A DNA stretch of 8,011 bases from assembly GCA_027488165.1 (NCBI GenBank), contig JAIYCF010000127.1, positions 1-8,011 on the forward strand. The letters are read 5' to 3'. A model generated the notes under the pieces. It was not told the origin of the DNA and made no database searches. It worked only from the letters and a program-made list of their open reading frames with translations. Position numbers and translations under genes: made by a program. This document shows, in pieces, positions 1 to 7,625 of this stretch. Within the stretch, counting starts at the first letter, position 1. Each line of letters opens with the position of its first letter. Source of the DNA: Streptomycetaceae bacterium. Lineage in GTDB: Bacteria > Actinomycetota > Actinomycetes > Nanopelagicales > Nanopelagicaceae.

Positions 1-900
1 ACGCTTTTTTTTTTTTTTTTTGTGATAAAAGGCTGGGGAATATCGTGTTATCATATTGCAGTAAATGCTCAGGCCTTTAATTCCATCGAGCGCGTAAAAG
101 GGTTAACGATCGCTCGCCTGCATGGCATGTGGGCCCTTGGTGCTCTAACCACCGCCATTCTCTCTGGACTTGTTGTTGGTTACGTTGGTTTAGCGCTTCA
201 TATTGGAGGAGTTGCTCTGGTCATGGCAGCAATTATTTTCATTTCGGTCAACAAGTTAAATCCGGTATTGGTAAAAGCCAATGAGGATAGTGAAGAACAT
301 TTGCCGATTCGTACATTATTCACATCATTTCGAATCGATTGGCTCGTCAGTGGTGGCCTGCTTTGCGCGGTGTTCTTGGAATTTGCCACTGGTGACTGGT
401 CTGCAATCTTTACGAAAGAGCGGATTGGCGTGAGCCCTGGGCTTGCTGCGCTTCCATACATTTTCTTTATGATCGCCATGATCTCAGGTCGGCTTGGCGC
501 AAATCGCCTCAGCCAGATATTTCACATCCACCACACCGTTAGATTCTTATCTTTGGTAGGTGGCACGGGTTTCATTATCTTCTTAGCTATTGCAGTAAAT
601 ATTCCAAGTGAGCATAAATACTGGGCGCTAGTCGCAACTTGCATCGCCTTCATGTTCGCTGGCGGTGGCTCGTCGCTACTGGCTCCAACTTTCTATACCG
701 CTGGCAATCGACGCTCATCGCTTCCTAGCGCCGTGGTTGTTGGACAAATGGGCGTTGTGAACAACACGGCGGTCTTTATTCTTAAAGCCTGCGTTGCATG
801 GACTGCCGAGTTTTCTGGATCTCTAGCAATTGCTCTAGTAATACCTGCATTAATGTTGATTGCAACTGCCTATTTTGCGAAGGTGCTGAAAGTAGATTAA
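1..900 (+). CDS. MFS transporter, 5'-truncated by the window edge
   Basis: C-terminal three quarters of a major facilitator superfamily membrane transporter. The frame is open to base 1, so the true start lies outside the window. A GTG at 22 gives 292 residues but is probably internal, because MFS proteins are about 400 residues with 12 helices. Numbering from that GTG, hydrophobic segments fall near residues 34-55, 58-76, 106-126, 139-159, 173-192, 198-220, 232-258 and 265-288, plus a hydrophobic start; about three helices are missing. The AVNAQ...IER...RLHGMWALGAL stretch (13-42) and the E-FATGDWSAIF segment followed by GLAALPYIFFMIAMISGRLG (120-159) resemble the YbjJ-like MFS group, whose substrates are poorly defined. 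Substrate is therefore unknown. The 3' end overlaps the convergent glgB stop by 4 bases. The 17-T run at the 5' edge makes the first codons unreliable. Confidence 0.82.
   Translation, partial: TLFFFFFVIKGWGISCYHIAVNAQAFNSIERVKGLTIARLHGMWALGALTTAILSGLVVGYVGLALHIGGVALVMAAIIFISVNKLNPVLVKANEDSEEHLPIRTLFTSFRIDWLVSGGLLCAVFLEFATGDWSAIFTKERIGVSPGLAALPYIFFMIAMISGRLGANRLSQIFHIHHTVRFLSLVGGTGFIIFLAIAVNIPSEHKYWALVATCIAFMFAGGGSSLLAPTFYTAGNRRSSLPSAVVVGQMGVVNNTAVFILKACVAWTAEFSGSLAIALVIPALMLIATAYFAKVLKVD
5..21. repeat. Homopolymer run of 17 T at the window edge
   Basis: Seventeen consecutive T bases precede the GTG at 22. In the transporter frame they read as Leu-Phe-Phe-Phe-Phe-Phe, which would be tolerated inside a membrane helix, so the frame stays open. 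Such a run at the very edge of the sequence is also typical of an assembly or sequencing artefact at a contig end. The sequence alone cannot separate the two. Confidence 0.9.
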
Positions 901-2834
901 ACGCGCTCTAGCCAAACAGTTGCTAGCGGTGGAACGTGGAAAGTTCTCCTTAAATCCGTATCAACATCTACGGCAAAAGAGTCATTCGCAATTCCGCTAC
1001 CGCCGTAAGCAACTGCATCGGTATTAAGGATTTCACGCCAAACGCCTGCTGTTGGAAGCGGAAGTTGGTAATTCTCATGCGGAACCGGTGAGAAGTTAGT
1101 TATGCAAACAAGGGGCTTTCCTTCATCAGACCAGCGGGTAAAGGCGACGACATTGCTTGCGCCATCATCTCCAACTAACCAGGAGAAACCTTCTGGGTTT
1201 GTATCTTTCTGCCAAAGCGCAGGCTGTGATTTATAAATGGTATTTAACTCGCAGACAACTTTCTGAATTCCATTATGTTCGGCAAACTCGGTTAAATACC
1301 ACTGCAGTCCAGCGCTCTCGCTCCACTCGTCATTCTGAGCGAACTCAGAGCCCATAAAGAGCAACTTCTTACCTGGGTGCGCCCACATAAATCCATATAG
1401 CGCACGCAGCGTTGCTAACTTCTGCCAACGATCACCAGGGAATTTATTTACCAGCTGGCCTTTACCGTGCACAACTTCATCGTGGGAAAGCGGAAGCATA
1501 AAGTTTTCAGACCAGGCATAGAGAATTGAGAAAGTAACTTCGTTGTGGTGATAGACGCGATGGATTGGATCATGTTGCAGATATTGCAAAGTGTCATGCA
1601 TCCAACCCATATTCCATTTAAAACCAAAGCCAAGCCCGTTAGAAGAAGTGTCTTTTGTGACACCTGGCCACGCAGTTGATTCTTCAGCGATCATCATGAT
1701 GCCGGGATGTGTTTTGTAAGCAGTAGAGGTAGCTTCTTGCAGAAGTTGAACAGCTTCGAGATTTTCACGTCCACCAAATTTATTCGGCAGCCATTCGCCT
1801 TCTTTACGCGAGTAATCTAGATAGAGCATTGAGGCAACAGCATCTACGCGCAGGCCATCGATATGGAACTCAGTTAGCCAATAAAGCGCGCTAGCTACCA
1901 GGAAATTTCGTACTTCATTGCGGCCGAAGTTAAAGATCAGCGTGCCCCAGTCAGGGTGCTCGCCTAAGCGCGGGTCTGCATGTTCGTATAACGCGGTGCC
2001 ATCAAATTTGGCCAACGCCCATTCATCTTTAGGAAAGTGAGCCGGAACCCAATCAAGGATTACGCCAATTCCCGCCGCATGCAGGGCATCGACTAAAAAT
2101 CTAAATTCATCTGGGGATCCAAAACGTGAAGTTGGCGCAAAGAAAGAAGTTACTTGGTAACCCCAAGATGGTCCGTAAGGATGTTCAGTAACCGGCAAGA
2201 ACTCAACGTGGGTAAATCCTTGAGAGGTTACATAGTTAACCAATTCGGTTGCTAGCTCTCGATAAGAAAGTCCTAACTTCCAGGAACCTAGGTGAACTTC
2301 ATAGACCGCAACTGGGCTGCGCCAAGGTTCAAATTTGGAACGCTGCTCAATCCATTTTGAATCCTGCCATTGATAATTAGATTCATTAACCATCGATGCC
2401 GTGTGAGGGGGAGTCTCAGTTTGACGAGCAAGTGGATCAGCGTGATCCACCCAACGACCATCGCTGCCGCAGATTGCAAACTTGTATTTAACTCCGGCGC
2501 CGATATCTGCAATAAATATCTCCCAGATTCCAGATGAACCTAAACGGATCATCGGATGAGTATTTTTATCCCAGTAGTTTAAATCGCTGATCAAGCTAAC
2601 TGCGCGGGCATTTGGCGCCCAAACTGTAAATGCCGTTCCAAGTAGCTCACCGTTCTGATCGCGCCGAACGTGAGCTCCAAGGACTTCCCACAATTTCTCA
2701 TGGCGACCTTCTGCAAGTAGATGAAAATCTAATTCACCTAGCGTGGAATTTGGATTTAAAAAAGTGGCCGGAGCAATGTAGATCTCTTCCTTCGCGTCTT
2801 TACTCTTTCCGAAGAGCTTCTGGAAGAAAGACAT
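897..2834 (-). CDS. glgB: 1,4-alpha-glucan branching enzyme GlgB, short form lacking the N1 domain
   Basis: Cytoplasmic GH13 enzyme of 645 residues that cuts alpha-1,4-glucan chains and rejoins them as alpha-1,6 branches in glycogen. A CBM48/N2 beta-sandwich lies at about 50-150 (LWEVLGAHVRR, FTVWAPNA, LNYW), the TIM barrel at about 170-530, and a C-terminal all-beta domain at about 545-645. GH13 motifs: DWVPAHFP (261-268); GLRVDAVASM with nucleophile D331; MIAEEST with acid/base E384; LPLSHDEVVHGKG with D452. Spacing matches E. coli D405/E458/D526 at a constant offset of 74 (E. coli numbers from memory). The family's usual N1 domain is absent. In its place is a 26-residue leader beginning MSFFQKLFGKSK. 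The ATG start lies 9 bases after the glgE stop with no clear ribosome binding site, suggesting translational coupling. Last gene of the probable aceE-glgE-glgB operon. Confidence 0.96.
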   Translation of the reverse strand: MSFFQKLFGKSKDAKEEIYIAPATFLNPNSTLGELDFHLLAEGRHEKLWEVLGAHVRRDQNGELLGTAFTVWAPNARAVSLISDLNYWDKNTHPMIRLGSSGIWEIFIADIGAGVKYKFAICGSDGRWVDHADPLARQTETPPHTASMVNESNYQWQDSKWIEQRSKFEPWRSPVAVYEVHLGSWKLGLSYRELATELVNYVTSQGFTHVEFLPVTEHPYGPSWGYQVTSFFAPTSRFGSPDEFRFLVDALHAAGIGVILDWVPAHFPKDEWALAKFDGTALYEHADPRLGEHPDWGTLIFNFGRNEVRNFLVASALYWLTEFHIDGLRVDAVASMLYLDYSRKEGEWLPNKFGGRENLEAVQLLQEATSTAYKTHPGIMMIAEESTAWPGVTKDTSSNGLGFGFKWNMGWMHDTLQYLQHDPIHRVYHHNEVTFSILYAWSENFMLPLSHDEVVHGKGQLVNKFPGDRWQKLATLRALYGFMWAHPGKKLLFMGSEFAQNDEWSESAGLQWYLTEFAEHNGIQKVVCELNTIYKSQPALWQKDTNPEGFSWLVGDDGASNVVAFTRWSDEGKPLVCITNFSPVPHENYQLPLPTAGVWREILNTDAVAYGGSGIANDSFAVDVDTDLRRTFHVPPLATVWLERV

Positions 2835-2843
2835 GATCTGAGG

Positions 2844-4808
2844 TTAGAGCCTTACCTGGCAAATGTGTGCAACTTTGCCAGTTGGTCTTGCTGGGTCAAG
2901 GCGGACAAAGGTATCTGGGCTCCAGGTAAAGCTCTGGTTATCCAGTAAATCCTTTACCTCGAATGAATGATCGGCAATACCGAGCGCCTTCATATCCCAA
3001 TGCACTGTGGTCTCTTGGGCATAAGTTGGGTCAAGGTTTACAACAACCAAAATCAAATCATCGCCAGTGCGCTTGGAATAAGCGATGACTGCATCAGAAT
3101 CAGTGTGGTGAAAGCGTAGATTGCGCAGCTGTAGCAGCGCTGGGTGGGCGCGACGAATCTGGTTTAACTGAGTGATAAATGGAGCAAGCGTTATGCCCTT
3201 TTTGGCAGCGCCATCCCAATCGCGAATTTTTATCTCATACTTCTCGGAATCCAAATACTCTTCGCCGCCTTCTTTAAAGCGGCGGTGTTCATAGAGTTCA
3301 TAACCGGCATACATTCCCCAAGATGGAGTTAAAGTTGCAGCCAACACTGCGCGAAGTGCAAACATGGCAGGGTTTCCAGATTGCAGATGGAAAGGCAAGA
3401 TATCTGGAGTATTTACCCAAAAGTTTGGTCTAAAGAAGGCGCTAGTCTCTTGTGAAACTTCGCGACCATATTCCATAAGTTCGGCCTTGCTGGTGCGCCA
3501 GGTGAAATATGTATATGACTGATGAAAGCCCGCTTTACCCAAAGCATGCATCATTGCCGGTTTGGTAAATGCTTCAGCAAGAAATACAACATCAGGGCTT
3601 TCTTTATGGACTACTGACATTACTTCTTGCCAGAAGTGAACTGGCTTGGTGTGTGGATTATCAACGCGAAAAATAGTTACACCCTTAGAAACCCATAAGC
3701 GGATGATGCGCAGAACTTCAGCAAGAATGCCTTTGTAATCATTATCAAAGTTAATTGGGTAAATATCTTGATATTTCTTTGGGGGATTCTCAGCGTAAGC
3801 GATCGTGCCGTCAGGGCGCGTTGTAAACCATTCAGGATTTGATTTAACCCAAGGATGATCAGGAGAAGCTTGTAGCGCTAGATCTAGAGCGATTTCTAGA
3901 TTGTTCTTCTTGGCAATTGAAACAAAAGTTTCGAAATCTGACATCGTGCCCAGCGCTGGATTAATGGCATCGTGGCCGCCCTCTTTATTTCCAATCGCCC
4001 AAGGAACACCTGGATCAGTATCGCTTGGAGTCAAAGTGTTATTGCGACCCTTGCGGTGTGCGGTACCGATTGGGTGAATGGGTGGCAGATATAGAACATC
4101 AAAGCCCATGGCTGCTATCGCTGGAATGCGCTTAGCAGCGGTAGCAAAGTTTCCACTTGTTATCCGTCCGTGTGCATCAACCATTGCACCTTCGCTGCGC
4201 GGAAAGAACTCGTACCAAGCACCAACAAGTGCGCGATCACGGTCGGCACGCACTGGAATTAGTTCAGAACGACTTACTAAGCGTCGCAATGGGTTTGCCG
4301 CAAAGTAAGCTCGGATTTCAGTTGTCGTTGCCTGGGAGAAACGATTGGCCGGCGCAAGTGAAGTATCCGTTAACGCTTTGATTGCGGGGGAGAGCAGCTT
4401 CTTGGCAGAAGTATCTTCCGCTAACTTCTCTTCAAAGATTAGCTTTCCAATGGTGCAACAGAGTTGCGCATCAATATCTGCGGCAATCTTAATTTCAGAG
4501 CCATGTTCCCAAGTTGCGAAAGGATCATCAAAGGCTTCGATCGCGTAATGGAAATCTCCACGAGCCGGAATTGTGATTGTTCCTTCAAAGCGATCGCCAC
4601 CGCGCCAAATTTCGCGCATTGGAGAACGAGCAATCTCTTTACCTTTATCGTCAAAGAGCAGCGCATGAGCGCCAAGTGCATCATGGCCTTCGCGAAAGAT
4701 TGTTGCAGTAACTGCAATTACTTCTCCCGCAACCGCCTTAACAGGAACTAACTCGCCTCCAAAATTAACAGCAGGAGAGATATCTGCAATAGGGATGCGA
4801 GTTATCAA
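2844..4808 (-). CDS. glgE: Alpha-1,4-glucan:maltose-1-phosphate maltosyltransferase GlgE (GH13_3)
   Basis: Cytoplasmic enzyme of 654 residues that transfers maltosyl units from alpha-maltose-1-phosphate onto the non-reducing end of an alpha-1,4-glucan, releasing phosphate. An N-terminal beta domain (about 1-110, with the family segment VTATIFREGHDALGAH) and a helical insertion (about 115-185) precede the catalytic barrel (about 195-560) and a C-terminal beta domain. Motifs: YLPPIHPIG (240-248); GNKEGGHDAINP (273-284); ALDLALQASPDHPW (307-320); FRVDNPHTKP with nucleophile D383; FLAEAFTKP with acid E412; NTPDIL with D469. These match Streptomyces GlgE D394/E423/D480 at a constant offset of 11 (from memory). 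The start is TTG at 4808: no other usable start lies before Met64, and the N-terminus aligns with the family from RIPI onward. The ribosome binding site overlaps the aceE stop. No treS or maltokinase gene lies beside it in this window. Confidence 0.96.
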   Translation of the reverse strand: MITRIPIADISPAVNFGGELVPVKAVAGEVIAVTATIFREGHDALGAHALLFDDKGKEIARSPMREIWRGGDRFEGTITIPARGDFHYAIEAFDDPFATWEHGSEIKIAADIDAQLCCTIGKLIFEEKLAEDTSAKKLLSPAIKALTDTSLAPANRFSQATTTEIRAYFAANPLRRLVSRSELIPVRADRDRALVGAWYEFFPRSEGAMVDAHGRITSGNFATAAKRIPAIAAMGFDVLYLPPIHPIGTAHRKGRNNTLTPSDTDPGVPWAIGNKEGGHDAINPALGTMSDFETFVSIAKKNNLEIALDLALQASPDHPWVKSNPEWFTTRPDGTIAYAENPPKKYQDIYPINFDNDYKGILAEVLRIIRLWVSKGVTIFRVDNPHTKPVHFWQEVMSVVHKESPDVVFLAEAFTKPAMMHALGKAGFHQSYTYFTWRTSKAELMEYGREVSQETSAFFRPNFWVNTPDILPFHLQSGNPAMFALRAVLAATLTPSWGMYAGYELYEHRRFKEGGEEYLDSEKYEIKIRDWDGAAKKGITLAPFITQLNQIRRAHPALLQLRNLRFHHTDSDAVIAYSKRTGDDLILVVVNLDPTYAQETTVHWDMKALGIADHSFEVKDLLDNQSFTWSPDTFVRLDPARPTGKVAHICQVRL

Positions 4809-4813
4809 GGCTT

Positions 4814-4819
4814 TCCTCA
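4814..4819 (-). promoter_or_regulatory. Shine-Dalgarno for glgE overlapping the aceE stop
   Basis: On the minus strand the aceE stop TGA runs straight into GAGGA, followed by 5 bases and the TTG start of glgE. This is the only convincing Shine-Dalgarno in the cluster. It supports the TTG start and suggests that ribosomes ending on aceE help initiate glgE. Confidence 0.65.
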
Positions 4820-7537
4820 GCCAGAGCCTTCGGTATTACCTGGATCTGCAGCGTTGATGTCGTTGATCTGATACTTATTGATCGCTTCTTGCACAACGCT
4901 AGCTTTAACATCTCCGCTCTTAGCAAGAGCTGCAAGTGTTGCAATAACGATTGATTCGGCATCTACCTTGAAGTGGCGACGCAGTGCACCGCGAGTATCA
5001 GAAAGACCAAAGCCATCAGTACCAAGTGAAACAAAGTCTTGGCTAACCCATGGTGCGATCTGATCTTGAACGGCGCGCATGTAATCGCTAACTGCGATAA
5101 CCGGACCTTCAGCGTTGCGCAACTTGTGAGCAACGTATGCGGTGCGTTGATCAGATGGATTTAAGAAGTTGTGGCGATCTACTGCTAAACCATCACGGCG
5201 TAGTTCGTTCCATGAAGTAACTGACCAGACCGATGCAGAAACGCCCCAATCAGATTCAAGAAGTTTCGCTGCCTTTAGCGCCCAGTTCATACCGACGCCT
5301 GATGCCAAGATCTGCGCAACTTTCTTACGCTGCTTTGGACCTTGCTGGAAGAGATAAATTCCCTTGAGCAAACCTTCGACGTCTAGGTTTTCTGGTTCTG
5401 CTGGTTGAACGTAGGGCTCGTTGTAAACAGTTAGGTAGTAGTAAACGTTCTCGCTGTTTTCGCCATACATACGGCGCAGACCATCTTTAACGATGTGTCC
5501 GAGTTCGTAGGCAAACGCTGGGTCGTAAGCAACGACTGCTGGGTTTGTTGAAACAAGAAGCGGTGAATGACCATCTTCATGTTGCAAACCTTCACCGTTA
5601 AGCGTTGTGCGTCCTGCAGTTGCACCTACTACGAATCCACGAACCAATTGATCGGCAGCAGCCCAGAATGCATCTCCGGTGCGCTGGAATCCGAACATTG
5701 AGTAGAAGATGTAGATCGGAATCATTGGTTCATCGTGTGTTGAATATGAAGATCCAACAGCAGTAAATGAAGCAACCGAACCAGCCTCGTTAATACCTTC
5801 GTGAAGGATTACGCCAGCAGTTGATTCCTTGTAGGAAAGCATTAGCTCGCGGTCGACCGCGGTGTACTGCTGACCATGTGGTGAGTAAATCTTTAGCGTT
5901 GGGAACAATGAATCCATACCGAAGGTACGTGCTTCATCAGGAATAATCGGAACTAAACGCGCACCAAGTCCTGGATCCTTAACGAGATCCTTCAACATAC
6001 GGACAAAGGCCATTGTTGTTGCAACTTCTTGCTGACCTGATCCGCGCTTTACAGATTCATATGCTTCATCAGCAGGTTGTGCCAATGGGCGAGAAATTGA
6101 ACGACGGCGTGGAATAGATCCACCAAGTGCAGCGCGACGCTCTTCAAGGTATTTGGCTTCCGCAGAATCTGCAGCTGGCTTGTAATAAGGAGGTGTGTAT
6201 TTATCCAACTTCTCATCTGCGATTGGAATACCTAAGCGATCGCGGAATTCGACGATATCTTCAAGCGACATCTTCTTCATCTGGTGCGTTGAGTTACGGG
6301 CTTCGAAGTGCGAACCAAGTGTCCAACCCTTAACGGTCTTAGCCAAGATAACTGTTGGGCGACCATTTGGTTGTGATGCAGCAGCGTAAGCGGCATAAAG
6401 CTTGCGGTAATCATGACCACCGCGCTTTAAGTTCCAGATCTGATCATCTGACCAGTTTGCAACCATCGCAGCAGTGCGTGGATCGCGACCAAAGAACTTC
6501 TCGCGAACATATGCGCCGCTTTCGCCCTTAAATGTTTGGTAATCGCCATCAAGAGTTGTATTCATAATGTTTACAAGTGCGCCTTCGCGATCTTGTGCAA
6601 GTAGTGGATCCCATTCGCGGCCCCATACAACCTTGATTACATTCCAGCCGGCTCCACCGAAGATGGATTCCAGCTCTTGAATAATCTTTCCGTTACCGCG
6701 AACTGGGCCATCAAGGCGCTGCAAGTTGCAGTTAACAACGAAAGTTAAGTTATCTAGATTCTCGCGCGATGCCAGACCAATTGCGCCCAAGGTATCAACC
6801 TCATCGACTTCACCATCGCCAAGGAATGCCCAAACATTTTGCTGGCTCGTATCTTTAATTCCGCGGTTATGTAGGTAACGGTTAAAGCGCGCTTGATAAA
6901 TTGCATTGATTGGACCAATACCCATTGAAACTGTTGGGAACTGCCAGAACTCTGGCATCAGTCGTGGGTGCGGATAAGAAGAAAGTCCTCCGCCTGTATG
7001 TGAAAGTTCCTGACGGAAACCATCTAGTTGGTGCTCGCTTAAGCGGCCTTCCATAAATGCGCGTGCATACATTCCGGGAGATGCATGTCCCTGGAAGAAG
7101 ATTTGATCTCCGCCGCCTGGGTGATCTTGTCCGCGGAAGAAGTGGTTGAAACCAACTTCATAAAGTGCGGCAGATGATGCGTAAGTAGAGATGTGTCCAC
7201 CGACTCCGATGCCAGGGCGCTGCGCGCGGTGCACCAACATCGCTGCGTTCCAGCGAATGTAAGCGCGGATGCGACGCTCGATCGCTTCATCGCCAGGAAA
7301 TGCTGGTTCGTTCTCTGGAGTAATGGTGTTGATGTAATCGGTATTGCGAAGAGCGGCTACGCCAATATTTTTTTCGTGTGCGCGCTGGAGCAACTTCAAG
7401 ATTAGGTAACGAGCACGGACTGGACCTGCGCCATTGAGTGCGGCATCAAAGGAGGCTTGCCATTCGGCGGTCTCACTTGGATCGATATCTACTAGCTGGT
7501 CGATGATCTGGTCTGGGACGCCGAAGTTCTCGCTCAT
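4817..7537 (-). CDS. aceE: Pyruvate dehydrogenase E1 component (homodimeric type) AceE
   Basis: Thiamine diphosphate-dependent E1 of the pyruvate dehydrogenase complex: it decarboxylates pyruvate and passes the acetyl group to the lipoyl domains of E2. The 906 residues fit the homodimeric AceE family. Visible features: GGHISTYASSA with H115; FQGHASPGMYARAF with H151; the ThDP/Mg site GDGEVDE (240-246) through NCNLQRLDG (269-277); the dynamic-loop STHQMKK (416-422); HEGINEAGS (579-587) with the cofactor-activating glutamate; GLQHEDGHSPL (650-660); and a transketolase C-terminal domain from about 740. The N-terminus (DIDPSETAEWQASFDAAL) matches the family, supporting the ATG at 7537. No clear ribosome binding site precedes it, so it may be leaderless. 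It heads the aceE-glgE-glgB cluster, and the genes for E2 and E3 are not in the window. It is divergent from the DUF3052 gene. Confidence 0.98.
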   Translation of the reverse strand: MSENFGVPDQIIDQLVDIDPSETAEWQASFDAALNGAGPVRARYLILKLLQRAHEKNIGVAALRNTDYINTITPENEPAFPGDEAIERRIRAYIRWNAAMLVHRAQRPGIGVGGHISTYASSAALYEVGFNHFFRGQDHPGGGDQIFFQGHASPGMYARAFMEGRLSEHQLDGFRQELSHTGGGLSSYPHPRLMPEFWQFPTVSMGIGPINAIYQARFNRYLHNRGIKDTSQQNVWAFLGDGEVDEVDTLGAIGLASRENLDNLTFVVNCNLQRLDGPVRGNGKIIQELESIFGGAGWNVIKVVWGREWDPLLAQDREGALVNIMNTTLDGDYQTFKGESGAYVREKFFGRDPRTAAMVANWSDDQIWNLKRGGHDYRKLYAAYAAASQPNGRPTVILAKTVKGWTLGSHFEARNSTHQMKKMSLEDIVEFRDRLGIPIADEKLDKYTPPYYKPAADSAEAKYLEERRAALGGSIPRRRSISRPLAQPADEAYESVKRGSGQQEVATTMAFVRMLKDLVKDPGLGARLVPIIPDEARTFGMDSLFPTLKIYSPHGQQYTAVDRELMLSYKESTAGVILHEGINEAGSVASFTAVGSSYSTHDEPMIPIYIFYSMFGFQRTGDAFWAAADQLVRGFVVGATAGRTTLNGEGLQHEDGHSPLLVSTNPAVVAYDPAFAYELGHIVKDGLRRMYGENSENVYYYLTVYNEPYVQPAEPENLDVEGLLKGIYLFQQGPKQRKKVAQILASGVGMNWALKAAKLLESDWGVSASVWSVTSWNELRRDGLAVDRHNFLNPSDQRTAYVAHKLRNAEGPVIAVSDYMRAVQDQIAPWVSQDFVSLGTDGFGLSDTRGALRRHFKVDAESIVIATLAALAKSGDVKASVVQEAINKYQINDINAADPGNTEGSG

Positions 7538-7576
7538 GGGCCTATTCTCGCGCTTACGCGGTAGTAGAGCAAAATC

Positions 7577-7604
7577 GAGCCGCTAAGCCCTTGTAAAAGC
7601 GCTC
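7577..7604. repeat. Imperfect inverted repeat in the aceE/DUF3052 intergenic region
   Basis: GAGCCGCT (7577-7584) pairs with AGCGCTC (7598-7604), giving seven base pairs with one unpaired C and a 13-base loop. It sits near the middle of the divergent gap, overlaps the candidate -35 segment and has no following T tract. It is more like a possible operator than a terminator. Short repeats of this size can occur by chance. Confidence 0.35.
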
Positions 7605-7611
7605 GCAATTC

Positions 7612-7617
7612 GGTGGA
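7612..7617 (+). promoter_or_regulatory. Shine-Dalgarno-like site for the DUF3052 gene
   Basis: GGTGGA ends 8 bases before the GTG at 7626 and differs from GGAGGA at one base. It supports the GTG start over the in-frame ATG at 7638, whose upstream purine run is too close to serve as a ribosome binding site. Confidence 0.45.
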
Positions 7618-7625
7618 CTTATCCC

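Larger units (their letters stand above)
7538..7625. promoter_or_regulatory. Divergent promoter region between aceE and the DUF3052 gene
   Basis: This 88-base gap separates two outward-facing genes and should hold the promoters of both. A CTTGTAAAAG segment (7590-7599) offers a -35-like hexamer on each strand: TTGTAA on + and TTTACA on -. I found no good -10 hexamer at the right spacing for either, so the promoters are inferred from gene arrangement rather than read from motifs. An imperfect inverted repeat (7577-7604) overlaps these elements. Confidence 0.5.

Noticed and set aside
198..479. 93-residue minus-strand open frame inside the transporter
   Set aside because: It lies fully antisense to a clear membrane protein, has no recognisable motif, and has low-complexity composition typical of a shadow frame.
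908..926. CTAGC / GCTAG hairpin just beyond the transporter stop, as a possible terminator
   Set aside because: The perfect stem is only 5 bases with a 9-base loop, no T tract follows on either strand, and it lies inside the glgB coding sequence.
4464..4751. 95-residue plus-strand open frame opposite glgE
   Set aside because: It is antisense to the conserved N-terminal part of GlgE, has no family resemblance, and its frame is explained by the codon pattern of the opposite strand.
7591..7619. Sigma70-type promoter TTGTAA with a 17-base spacer to TGGACT for the DUF3052 gene
   Set aside because: The -10 hexamer matches TATAAT at only three positions and lacks the key A at position 2, so I do not call it a promoter.
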